DNA from: CAYJPV01 sp964396055
GTDB taxonomy: Bacteria; Acidobacteriota; Vicinamibacteria; Vicinamibacterales; JAKQTR01
Reading direction: 5' to 3'
NCBI GenBank assembly: GCA_964396055.1
Contig: CAYNDV010000139.1
Coordinates: 1 to 12,017 of the forward strand
DNA length: 12,017 nucleotides
In this document: in pieces, positions 1 through 6,851 of the stretch
Numbering within the stretch: position 1 is the first letter of the stretch
Layout: every line of letters starts with the position of its first letter
The notes under the pieces: model-generated
The model's input: only the letters and a program-made list of their open reading frames with translations
Databases searched by the model: none
What the model was told of the DNA's origin: nothing
Program-made: the position numbers and the translations under genes

Positions 1-215
1 ACCATGCGCACCGCGTGCTGCGTCATCATGCGGCTGTAGTCGCCGGTGCGCTTCCAGTCGCCGTAGGCCATCTTGGTGATGACCTCGCCGCGTTCCTTGA
101 CGGCCTCGAGCACCGCGCCCACGTCGAAGGACTGGTTCATGGTGCTCTTGACGCCGATTTCGATGTTGTCGAAATCGATGAAGACGGCGATTTTGAGCGG
201 GGATTGTTCGGTCAC
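1..215 (-). CDS. NYN-domain (LabA/DUF88-like) protein, N-terminal fragment
   Basis: This is a partial gene; about 71 codons are visible and the rest lies beyond the left edge. The N-terminus reads MTEQSPLKIAVFIDFDNIE, in which a hydrophobic beta-strand ends in an Asp-rich 'FIDFDNI' motif. That motif is typical of NYN domains, PIN-like metal-dependent ribonuclease folds where this Asp belongs to the acidic active site. A 'YGDWKR' stretch further on also fits the family. Two in-frame GTG codons compete as starts, at 221 and 215. The AGGAAG Shine-Dalgarno sits only 2 bases before the first but 8 bases before the second, so 215 is preferred. The gene begins 18 bp after the parE stop on the same strand and is probably co-transcribed with it. 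RNA cleavage is known for some family members and is inferred here; the target is unknown. Whether a C-terminal OST-HTH domain follows cannot be seen. Confidence 0.8.
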   Translation of the reverse strand, partial: MTEQSPLKIAVFIDFDNIEIGVKSTMNQSFDVGAVLEAVKERGEVITKMAYGDWKRTGDYSRMMTQHAVRM

Positions 216-233
216 GGTCACTGCTTCCTTTGG

Positions 234-2138
234 CTAGACGTCGAGTTCGCGGGCGTCCTCGGCCCGTTCCATGATGAACCGGAACCGGGCCGACGCGTCC
301 TTGCCCATCAGTTCGTTGATGACCCGGTCGGTCACGATGTGGTCGGCGACGTCCACCCGCAGGAGGCGCCGCGTCTTGGGGTTGAGCGTGGTCTCCCAGA
401 GCACCTTCGGCATCATCTCGCCCAGGCCCTTGAACCGCGTGATCTCCGGCGTGCCGCGCGCTTTCGCGTGCTGCGTCAGCACCGCCTGCTTCTGCGCATC
501 GTCGAGGGCCCAGAAGGTCTCCTTGCCGATGTCGATGCGGTAGAGGGGCGGCTGCGCCAGGTACACGCGCCCGGCCGTGATCAGCTGGGACATGTGCCGG
601 TAGATGAAGGTGAGCAGGAGCGTGGCGATGTGGTTCCCGTCCGAGTCGGCGTCGGCCAGGATGATGACGCGCCCGTAGCGCAGCCGCGTGATGTCGAAAC
701 TGCGGCCGATGCCGCAGCCCAGCGCCGTCACGAGGTCCGACAGTTCCTTGTTCTCGAGCACCTTCGCCAGCGAGGCGCTCTCCACGTTGAGCACCTTGCC
801 GCGCAGGGGCAGGATGGCCTGCTTCGTCCGGTCGCGGCCCTGCTTGGCCGACCCGCCGGCCGAATCGCCCTCGACGATGAACAACTCGCTGTCGTCGCGG
901 CCGGGATGGGTGCAGTCGCTGAGCTTGCCGGGCAGGTTCAGGCGGTTCGACGTCGCGCTCTTGCGCGACACTTCCTGCTGGGCGGCGCGGCTGGCCTCGC
1001 GGGCGCGCGCGGCCAGGATGATGCGGGCCACGATCGACTCGGCCACGCTGATGTTGCTGTTGAGCCAGTGCTCCAGCGCCGGCCGCACCATCGAGTCGAC
1101 CGTCGACAGCACTTCCGGGTTGTTCAGCCGGTCCTTCGTCTGGCCCTGGAACTGCGGCTCGGCCAGGAAGATGCTCAGGACGCCCGTGAGGCCCTCGCGG
1201 ATGTCGTCGGCCGTCAGCGTGACGCCCTTCGGCGTCAGGTTGTGCGTCTCGATGAAATTGCGCACGGCCTTGCCGATGCCCGCCCGCAGGCCGTTCTCAT
1301 GCGTGCCGCCGGACCCGGTCGGGATGCCGTTGACGTAGCTGCGGATCTGCTCGTCGGTGGCCTCGGTCCACTGCAGCGCCAGGTCGAGGCGGACGCCGTT
1401 CTCTTTCGACACCGCGAACGGCGCCTCGTGCACGGCCTTCGCGCCGGCCGCGGCGACGATCTTCCGCAGGTAGGCCTCGATCCCGTCCTCGTGCTGGAAG
1501 GTCTCCTTCGTCGTCGCCGACTCGTCCTCGAAGACCACCCGCACGCCCTTGTGCAGGTAACTGGCCACCTCGAGGCGCTCGCGGATCGTGGCCGCGTCGA
1601 ACTCGACCTTCGGGAAGATGGTCGGGTCGGGACGGAAAAAGACGGTGGTGCCCGTGCCGCGCGCCGCCCCGAGCTTCTTGACCGGCGCGAGGGGCTTGCC
1701 CTGGCGGTAGCGCTGCTCCCACAACTCGCCGTCGCGCTTGACGGTGACGACAAGCTCCTTCGACAGCGCGTTGACGACACTGGCGCCGACGCCGTGCAGG
1801 CCGCCGGCGGTCTTGTAGTTCTGGCCCTCGAACTTGCCGCCCGCGTGCAGCGTGGTGAACACCACCTCGAGCGCGCTCTTCTTCGTCTGCGGGTGTCTGT
1901 CGACCGGGATGCCGCGCCCGTCGTCCACCACCGTGATCGACGACGCGTCCTCGTGGAGCGTGAGGGCGATGTTCGACGCGTAGCCGTTCATCGCCTCGTC
2001 GATGGCGTTGTCAAGAATCTCCCAGGCGAGGTGGTGCAGGCCGGCGGCGCCGACGCCGCCGATGTACATGCCGGGACGTTTCCGGACGGGCTCGAGGCCC
2101 TCCAGCACGGTAATGTCTTTGGCGGTGTACGTCGACAT
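234..2138 (-). CDS. parE: DNA topoisomerase IV subunit B (ParE)
   Basis: This is the 634-residue ATPase subunit of a type IIA topoisomerase, which with ParC passes one duplex through another to decatenate chromosomes. The GHKL ATPase has its N-box around E40/N44 (EILDNAIDEA), the DDGRG box at 72-76, the glycine-rich GGLHGVG lid at 112-118 and the QTK loop at 333-335. The TOPRIM domain has catalytic E423 (IVEGDSAGG) and the metal site D496-A-D498-S-D500. Near the C-terminus is a 'FKGLGEM' motif. The length and the segments 'HIATLL' and 'PPLYRIDIGKE' resemble ParE more than GyrB, and the large insertion of proteobacterial GyrB is absent. The family is certain. ParE rather than a second GyrB is supported by the ParC-like gene at 6848-9280, although the two are not adjacent. 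No Shine-Dalgarno precedes the ATG; the leader there is a C-rich heptamer array. Confidence 0.93.
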   Translation of the reverse strand: MSTYTAKDITVLEGLEPVRKRPGMYIGGVGAAGLHHLAWEILDNAIDEAMNGYASNIALTLHEDASSITVVDDGRGIPVDRHPQTKKSALEVVFTTLHAGGKFEGQNYKTAGGLHGVGASVVNALSKELVVTVKRDGELWEQRYRQGKPLAPVKKLGAARGTGTTVFFRPDPTIFPKVEFDAATIRERLEVASYLHKGVRVVFEDESATTKETFQHEDGIEAYLRKIVAAAGAKAVHEAPFAVSKENGVRLDLALQWTEATDEQIRSYVNGIPTGSGGTHENGLRAGIGKAVRNFIETHNLTPKGVTLTADDIREGLTGVLSIFLAEPQFQGQTKDRLNNPEVLSTVDSMVRPALEHWLNSNISVAESIVARIILAARAREASRAAQQEVSRKSATSNRLNLPGKLSDCTHPGRDDSELFIVEGDSAGGSAKQGRDRTKQAILPLRGKVLNVESASLAKVLENKELSDLVTALGCGIGRSFDITRLRYGRVIILADADSDGNHIATLLLTFIYRHMSQLITAGRVYLAQPPLYRIDIGKETFWALDDAQKQAVLTQHAKARGTPEITRFKGLGEMMPKVLWETTLNPKTRRLLRVDVADHIVTDRVINELMGKDASARFRFIMERAEDARELDV

Positions 2139-2149
2139 TCAGTAAGGCA

Positions 2150-2184
2150 GGGACAAGGGACACGGGGCAAGGGACCCGGGTTCC
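2150..2184. repeat. Heptamer array A, consensus GGGRCNN, 5 units
   Basis: Five in-register 7-bp units read GGGACAA, GGGACAC, GGGGCAA, GGGACCC and GGGTTCC. The array starts 11 bp upstream of the parE ATG. On the parE strand it forms the C-rich leader just before the start codon, in place of a Shine-Dalgarno. The last unit is the reverse complement of GGAACCC and so resembles the array E motif inverted. The first three bases and the fifth are the most conserved. Confidence 0.75.
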
Positions 2185-2267
2185 GGACCAGCATCAGGCC
2201 GCCGAAACCGTCCCGCATCAGTGGCGTGCGCGCATCGTGCGCTCAGCCCCGCCCACCCTGCTCCGCC

Positions 2268-2297
2268 AGTGTACTGTGCCGGGGACGCCCGCGACAA
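2268..2297 (-). promoter_or_regulatory. Possible sigma70-type promoter for parE
   Basis: Read on the minus strand, TTGTCG (2297-2292) matches the -35 consensus at four of six bases. TACACT (2273-2268) matches the -10 consensus at four of six, and the spacer is 18 bp. It would start a transcript near 2261 with a leader of roughly 120 nt ending in array A. Such weak matches arise by chance in GC-rich DNA, so this is only a candidate. Confidence 0.3.
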
Positions 2298-2317
2298 CAG
2301 AAAACGGCCCTTGCCCT

Positions 2318-2348
2318 ATGACGCCCGTCATACTCCCCCGGGCGTCAT
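2318..2348. promoter_or_regulatory. Operator-like cluster of three ATGACG/CGTCAT half-sites
   Basis: ATGACG-CC-CGTCAT (2318-2331) is a perfect 6-bp dyad with a 2-bp centre. A third half-site, CGTCAT, lies at 2343-2348. ATGACGCCC (2318-2326) also pairs perfectly with GGGCGTCAT (2340-2348) across 13 bp. The cluster ends 17 bp before the polyferredoxin ATG. It could therefore be a regulator-binding site overlapping the transcription or translation start, or alternatively a leader hairpin with two competing folds. The regulator is unknown. The dyad shape recalls dimeric redox regulators but matches none that I can name. Confidence 0.45.
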
Positions 2349-2365
2349 CACCGTAGGCTGGATCC

Positions 2366-3469
2366 ATGGCGGGGGACTCGATTGCCCATTCTCAGGCCCG
2401 TCTAACCCACGGAGCCCAGTCTGCCCCTCAGACAGGGACGGCCGCCCCGGCCGTCAAAGTGACTTTTATTCGCCGGCGACCTGATCAGGCCCAGTTCGCG
2501 CGGCGGACCGTGCAAGTCCTGTTTCTGCTGCTCAATCTCTGGATTGGCGCACGCTTCTACTTCTTCGTCCGGTATTACGAAACCGGCGGTCTCACGGCCT
2601 GGGTCCCCCGCCCCCCCGGTGTCGAAGGCTGGCTGCCCATCGCAGCCCTGATGAACCTGAAGTACTTCCTGGTGACGGGCCTGGTGCCCGACGTCCACGC
2701 CGCCGGCCTGTTCCTGCTGATGGCCTTCCTGACCATCACGTTCGTGGCGCGCAAGGCGTTCTGCAGCTGGCTGTGTCCCGCCGGCACCCTCTCGGAGTGG
2801 CTGTGGCAGGGCGGGCGCGAACTCTTCGGCCGCACCTTCGCGGCGCCGCGATGGCTGGACATCCCGCTGCGCGGCCTCAAGTACCTGCTGATGGGGTTCT
2901 TCGTCTACGCCGTGCTGGGTATGTCCGCCGGCGACATCCGGACGTTCCTCCACAGCCCGTACGGGCAGGTGGCCGACGTCAAGATGATGAACTTCTTCCG
3001 CGACCTCGGCCCCACCGCCGCCATCGTCATCGCCGTGCTGGTGCTGGGGTCGGTCGCCGTCAAGAACCTGTGGTGCCGGTACCTGTGCCCGTACGGCGCC
3101 CTGCTGGGTCTGGTGTCGCTCGTCAGCCCCACGCGCATCCGCCGCGAGGCCGACGCGTGCATCGACTGCGCGAAATGTGCGAAGGCGTGCCCGTCGCTGC
3201 TGCCGGTCGACCGACTGACCACGGTGAAGTCCGCCGAGTGCACCGGGTGCCTGGAGTGCGTGACGGTATGCCCCGCACAGGGCGCCTTGCGCCTCTCCGT
3301 GGGCCGCTCACCCGCCATCCCCACCTGGGCTGTCGTCTCGGCCATCGCCGTGATCTTCTTCGGCTTCGTCGGCTACGCGCACCTCACGGGCCACTGGCAC
3401 ACCCCCGTGCCGGACGAGGTGTACCGCGAACTCATCCCCAACGCCAACGCCTTTGCGCACCCTCGCTAG
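2366..3469 (+). CDS. Membrane-bound 4Fe-4S polyferredoxin (NapH/YccM-like)
   Basis: This is a 367-residue integral membrane iron-sulfur protein, probably passing electrons between the quinone pool or another donor and a partner protein. Hydrophobic segments lie near residues 48-68, 112-128, 170-186, 217-236 and 320-338. Two CX3CP motifs (C133/C137 and C237/C241) end membrane segments, as in the NapH/NosR/CcoG superfamily. Two complete 4Fe-4S motifs follow: C265-C268-C271-C275-P and C292-C295-C298-C302-P. It lacks the FMN-binding domain of NosR and the C-terminal Ig-like domain of CcoG, and its length is close to YccM. The N-terminal 30 residues are low in conserved features, so a later start (GTG at 2459) is possible. 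An AGG 8 bases before the ATG at 2366 is a weak ribosome site. A rubrerythrin-like gene follows closely, suggesting a shared redox role. The partner and direction of electron flow are inference. Confidence 0.85.
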   Translation: MAGDSIAHSQARLTHGAQSAPQTGTAAPAVKVTFIRRRPDQAQFARRTVQVLFLLLNLWIGARFYFFVRYYETGGLTAWVPRPPGVEGWLPIAALMNLKYFLVTGLVPDVHAAGLFLLMAFLTITFVARKAFCSWLCPAGTLSEWLWQGGRELFGRTFAAPRWLDIPLRGLKYLLMGFFVYAVLGMSAGDIRTFLHSPYGQVADVKMMNFFRDLGPTAAIVIAVLVLGSVAVKNLWCRYLCPYGALLGLVSLVSPTRIRREADACIDCAKCAKACPSLLPVDRLTTVKSAECTGCLECVTVCPAQGALRLSVGRSPAIPTWAVVSAIAVIFFGFVGYAHLTGHWHTPVPDEVYRELIPNANAFAHPR

Positions 3470-3491
3470 AGGTTGGGGTATGATCCTCCCC

Positions 3492-4013
3492 ATGCCGCCG
3501 ACCATCGACTTTGCCGCGCTGTCCCTGAAAGATGCCCTCGACCTGGCGATTCTGATCGAGGAAGAAGCCAGGGACCGGTACGAGGAGTTTTCCGAGAACC
3601 TGGCCGTGCACCATACGCCGGATGCCGCCCAGTTCTTCAAGACGATGGCCGGCAACGAAGCGAAGCACGGCGAAGACCTGCTGATGCGCCGTCAGTCGCT
3701 CTTCCCGACTGACCCGCGCACGGTCACGCGCGCGATGCTGTGGGACGTCGAGGCGCCCGGCTACGACGAGTCGCGGACCTTCATGACGGCACGCACGGCG
3801 ATGGAAGTGGCCATGGCCTGTGAGGTCAAGGCCCACGACTTCTTCGACGCGGCTCTCGCGCATGTGACGAACCCGGACGTGCGGACGCTCTTCGAGGAAC
3901 TGCGCCAGGAAGAGGTCGAGCACAAGGAGATGGTCCAGGCCATCCTCGACAAGATGCCTCCGGATTCCCCCGTGCCCCCCGACACGTTCGAGGACGAGCC
4001 GGTCGGACAGTGA
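3492..4013 (+). CDS. Rubrerythrin-like di-iron ferritin-family protein
   Basis: This 173-residue four-helix-bundle protein has a full set of di-iron ligands. They are Glu in helix 1 (IEEEARDRY, about E25), E56-x-x-H59 (NEAKH), a helix-3 Glu (about E111, in ACEVKAH) and E141-x-x-H144 (EEVEH). Rubrerythrins reduce hydrogen peroxide and related oxidants. The usual C-terminal rubredoxin domain with CxxC pairs is missing, so electrons must come from another protein. The upstream polyferredoxin is the obvious candidate, though that is inference. The chosen ATG gives MPPTIDF, where the recognisable family sequence begins. An in-frame ATG at 3480 (10 bp after the upstream stop) and a TTG at 3453 are alternatives, and ribosome signals do not decide. 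The short spacing implies an operon and possibly translational coupling. A ferritin-like storage role is less likely from the sequence pattern. Confidence 0.82.
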   Translation: MPPTIDFAALSLKDALDLAILIEEEARDRYEEFSENLAVHHTPDAAQFFKTMAGNEAKHGEDLLMRRQSLFPTDPRTVTRAMLWDVEAPGYDESRTFMTARTAMEVAMACEVKAHDFFDAALAHVTNPDVRTLFEELRQEEVEHKEMVQAILDKMPPDSPVPPDTFEDEPVGQ

Positions 4014-4014
4014 G

Positions 4015-4046
4015 AGGCCGTTAGGCCGTTCGGCTATTCGGCGAAG
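4015..4046. repeat. Octamer array B, about 4 units
   Basis: Units with an 8-bp period read AGGCCGTT, AGGCCGTT, CGGCTATT and CGGCGAAG. They begin one base after the rubrerythrin stop codon. This is the only array in the window with period 8 rather than 7. Just downstream, CCTGTCCC occurs twice, 12 bp apart, near 4052-4071. The remainder up to the next gene at 4177 shows an isolated TTGACA (4076-4081) but no acceptable -10 element. Confidence 0.6.
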
Positions 4047-4176
4047 GCGGGCCTGTCCCAAGCCCTGTCCCGGTCTTGACAAGCCCCCAGGCCCACCCGC
4101 AGAGTATCGCCATCCGTCCTCCGGCCCCCAGCCACTCCAGGAGGCGGTGTGCCGTCCACGCCACCAGGGGGCCACC

Positions 4177-6630
4177 ATGTCCAGGCGCTCCGCACTGCTT
4201 GTCACTGTTCTCGTCCTGCTGGCCGGTCTCGGGTTGCCCGCCGATTCGCCCGGTCCGTCAACCCGCTACCCCACGAACACGGCGCCCGGCCTCATCGCGG
4301 ACGAGGCTCAGGGCACGAGTGTCGCCGCCTTTGGCGACATCGTCGCAGTGGGCGCTCCGCGGGCGACGGGCCTCCACGCGGACACCGGCGTCGTGCGCCT
4401 CTTCACACGGTCAGATCTCGGCTGGGCGCTCACCCAGACGGTCCAGGCGGCCGACGGCCAGGCCGGCGATCGCTTCGGGACCAGCGTCGCGCTGAGCGAG
4501 GACTATCTGGCCGTCGGGGCTCCAGCGGCCTCGTATGAGGGCAGCGCCACGGGCGCCGTCTACGTGTATCGACGCGACACGGGTTCGGGGCTGTGGACCT
4601 TCCTCCACAAGATCAAGGGCGACAACTCGGTCGTCGGCGACCGGTTCGGAACCAGCGTCGCGCTGGACGTCTATCGCCTCGTCGTGGGCGCCGACTCGTA
4701 CGCCGGCGGCACCGGTGCCGCGTACGTCTTCGAGCCCAGCGGCGACGTGTTCGGCCAGACCGCCTTCCTGACCGTCTGGGGGCGGATCTTCCTGGGCCGG
4801 TCGGTCACGACCGGCTGGGGCCGCATCGTGGTGGGCGCGCCTGGCATCGACTCGCTGGTGGGGACCGTTGACGTCTGGGTGCATGACGGCACCACGTGGA
4901 TCCACGAGGCCACCCTGACGGGCAGCGACACGGAAACCGCCGACCGCTTCGGCAGCAGCGTCTCGCTCTACGGCGACGTGATCGTCGCCGGGTCACCGCT
5001 CGATGACGTCGGGGGCGTCGCGAACGCCGGCTCGGCCTTCGTCTTTCTCTTCGGCACCGCCTGGACGGAGTTCGCCCACCTGATGCCGCCGACGCCGGGC
5101 GCCAACGCCAATTTCGGGGCGAGCGTCGCCGCGTCGGGCGATCTCGGCACCATCCTGGTCGGCGAGCCCTTCGGCGCCATTGGCGGGCAGGTGCACCAGT
5201 TCACCTTCGCCCAGCCTCCGTACCGGGCTGCGGTCTACGAAGCAGCGCCAGGCATCGAGAGTTCCTGGAAGTTCGGCGCGTCGCTGGCGGTGCCGCTCGG
5301 CTTCAGTGACGATCACGACCGTATCGTCGTGGGGGCCCCCTGGGCGGCGCCGACACCGGGTGTCGCCAGTGGCGCCGCGTTCTTGATCAATCCGCTGCCG
5401 ATCGTCCAGGAGGTGACGCCGGCGACGGGCCCGACCGACGGCGGCACCACGGCGACGGTCTCGGGCCTGGGGTTCAGCATCGATGCCGGCATGCGCGTCT
5501 GGATCGACGGCACCGAGTGCACCGTCTCGAACGCCACGCCGTCGTCGTTCACCTTCGAGACGCCGGCGCACGATGCGGGCACGGTCGACATCTTCGTCCG
5601 CCACGAGGGCAACCAGCAGGGCGTGCTCGTTCCCGGGGCCTTCACCTACGCCATCCCCTTGTCCATCACGAGTGTCATCCCGCATTTCGGATCCCCGGCC
5701 GGGGGCACGACGGTGACGATTGTCGGCACCGGCTTCGAGGACGGCGCCACGATCCGGTTCGGCGCCGCCAGCGCGACGGGCGTGACCTTCGTCAGCGAGA
5801 CGACGCTCACGGGACTGGCGCCCGCCGGCGCCAGTGGTGTCGTCGACGTGACGGTGACCAACCCGGACACGACCGAGACCATGCTGGCCGGCGGCTTCCA
5901 GTACACCGACGCCGACCTGCTGGTGGCGCAGTTCAACGCCCCGCCGGGCGTCGGGATTGGCGAGGCGTTCAACGTGACCGACACGACCAGGAACGCCCGC
6001 CCCGGGACGACGCCAGAGACGACCACGGCATTCTTCATCCAGCCGAACGTTGGCGGATCGGCCGCGCCGGATCCGAAGGCCCCCGCCATCGCGATCGGCC
6101 AGCGCAACGTGCCGGCGTTTGCGGGCCGTGGCGCCAACGGCGCCACTACATCCGTGATGGTGCCGCCGGGCACGACGCCCGGCGTGTACACGCTGTACGC
6201 CCAGGCCGACTTCGATCAGGACGTCGGCGAACTCAAGGAACTGAACAACCTGAAGTCGCGCCGGCTCGTCGTAGGCGGCGATCTGCAGGCCATGCCCCTG
6301 CGGGCGCCGATGGCGGGCCGGATCGGCCTGCCGGTCACTATCACAGTCAAGACCAAGAACAACGGGCCGGGCACCGCGCCGCCCGGCACGATCACGCGCC
6401 TGCTGCTGTCGACCGATACCGTGCCCGACATCGGCGACATGCCCCTCACGGAGTGGAAGCTGAACGCTATCGCGGCACGCGAAACCGTCAGCAGCACGTT
6501 CGTCTGGACGGTCGATGTGGGCCTGACCCCCGGGCGCTACTACCTGCTCACCATCGTCGACCAGGCCGGGGTCTGGGCCGAACTGAACGAGGAGAACAAC
6601 ACGAAGGCGAAGGCGTTCACGGTTCGGTAG
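4177..6630 (+). CDS. Secreted FG-GAP beta-propeller protein with IPT/TIG and CARDB domains
   Basis: This is an 817-residue exported protein, probably surface-attached or periplasmic. The ATG at 4177 follows AGGGGG by about 5 bases and opens a signal peptide (MSRR, a hydrophobic core, then LGLPADS), so a GTG ten codons earlier is rejected. Seven FG-GAP-like repeats with 'FGxSVA...VGAP' cores begin near residues 46, 100, 157, 205, 258, 313 and 366. Their 48-57 residue spacing suits a seven-bladed propeller of the FG_GAP_2 kind. The Asp-rich calcium loops of integrin-type repeats are not evident. Two IPT/TIG immunoglobulin-like domains follow (about 408-492 and 495-577), then two CARDB-like domains (about 580-690 and 700-817) with ExNN motifs (ELKELNN, ELNEENN). 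Adhesion or carbohydrate/protein binding is plausible, but no enzyme domain is visible and the ligand is unknown. No sortase or PEP-CTERM anchor is seen. Confidence 0.85.
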   Translation: MSRRSALLVTVLVLLAGLGLPADSPGPSTRYPTNTAPGLIADEAQGTSVAAFGDIVAVGAPRATGLHADTGVVRLFTRSDLGWALTQTVQAADGQAGDRFGTSVALSEDYLAVGAPAASYEGSATGAVYVYRRDTGSGLWTFLHKIKGDNSVVGDRFGTSVALDVYRLVVGADSYAGGTGAAYVFEPSGDVFGQTAFLTVWGRIFLGRSVTTGWGRIVVGAPGIDSLVGTVDVWVHDGTTWIHEATLTGSDTETADRFGSSVSLYGDVIVAGSPLDDVGGVANAGSAFVFLFGTAWTEFAHLMPPTPGANANFGASVAASGDLGTILVGEPFGAIGGQVHQFTFAQPPYRAAVYEAAPGIESSWKFGASLAVPLGFSDDHDRIVVGAPWAAPTPGVASGAAFLINPLPIVQEVTPATGPTDGGTTATVSGLGFSIDAGMRVWIDGTECTVSNATPSSFTFETPAHDAGTVDIFVRHEGNQQGVLVPGAFTYAIPLSITSVIPHFGSPAGGTTVTIVGTGFEDGATIRFGAASATGVTFVSETTLTGLAPAGASGVVDVTVTNPDTTETMLAGGFQYTDADLLVAQFNAPPGVGIGEAFNVTDTTRNARPGTTPETTTAFFIQPNVGGSAAPDPKAPAIAIGQRNVPAFAGRGANGATTSVMVPPGTTPGVYTLYAQADFDQDVGELKELNNLKSRRLVVGGDLQAMPLRAPMAGRIGLPVTITVKTKNNGPGTAPPGTITRLLLSTDTVPDIGDMPLTEWKLNAIAARETVSSTFVWTVDVGLTPGRYYLLTIVDQAGVWAELNEENNTKAKAFTVR

Positions 6631-6678
6631 GGACGCGGGACGTGGGACGTGGGGCGCGGGGCGCGGGGCGCGGGGCGC
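6630..6678. repeat. Heptamer array C, consensus GGGRCGY, 7 units
   Basis: Seven exact-register units read GGGACGC, GGGACGT, GGGACGT and then four GGGGCGC, with a decayed eighth unit. The array starts on the last base of the preceding gene's TAG stop codon. It shares the GGGRC core with array A. Confidence 0.85.
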
Positions 6679-6687
6679 GAGGATGTC

Positions 6688-6715
6688 AGAAGCAAGAAGC
6701 AAGGAACAAGAAGGG
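6688..6715. repeat. Heptamer array D, AGAAGCA-type, 4 units
   Basis: Four units read AGAAGCA, AGAAGCA, AGGAACA and AGAAGGG in perfect 7-bp register. The array lies 9 bp after array C in the convergent spacer between the propeller gene and parC. The unit is unrelated to array C except for being purine-rich. Confidence 0.7.
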
Positions 6716-6757
6716 ATCACGCTGTCACGCCGAGCCAGGTTCAGAGGCGCGACCCAT

Positions 6758-6820
6758 GAACCGCGAACCGGGGACCTGGAACCGTGAACCCTGAACCCTG
6801 AACCGCGAACCCTGAACCAC
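6758..6820. repeat. Heptamer array E, consensus GAACCNN, 9 units
   Basis: Nine consecutive 7-bp units are present: GAACCGC, GAACCGG, GGACCTG, GAACCGT, GAACCCT, GAACCCT, GAACCGC, GAACCCT and GAACCAC. Variation is concentrated in the last two positions. An inverted copy of the unit (GGTTCAG, 6738-6744) lies just before it and could pair with CTGAACC in the array. Confidence 0.85.
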
Positions 6821-6828
6821 CTTCGTCC

Positions 6829-6851
6829 GCAGGGCTGAAGCCCTGCACTAC
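6829..6851. repeat. REP-like hairpin element, copy 1
   Basis: GCAGGGCT and AGCCCTGC form a perfect 8-bp stem around a GA loop, followed by ACTAC. A second copy at 10062-10084 matches 22 of 23 bases in the same orientation, so this is a dispersed element. The parC TAG stop codon (6850-6848) lies inside the CACTAC part, so the element supplies the end of the gene. No U-run follows the hairpin in the parC direction, so a canonical intrinsic terminator is not supported. Confidence 0.7.

Noticed and set aside
15..2321. A 768-codon plus-strand open frame opposite parE
   Set aside because: It is antisense to a clearly conserved gene, rich in Arg/His/Val/Asp as expected from the complement of GC-rich codons, and shows no recognisable domain.
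4076..4081. Perfect TTGACA as a -35 box for the propeller gene
   Set aside because: The only TAT-like hexamer downstream is about 23 bp away, too far for a sigma70 promoter, and nothing suitable lies at 16-18 bp.
6630..6820. CRISPR array
   Set aside because: Units are contiguous 7-mers without spacers, and there are no cas genes.
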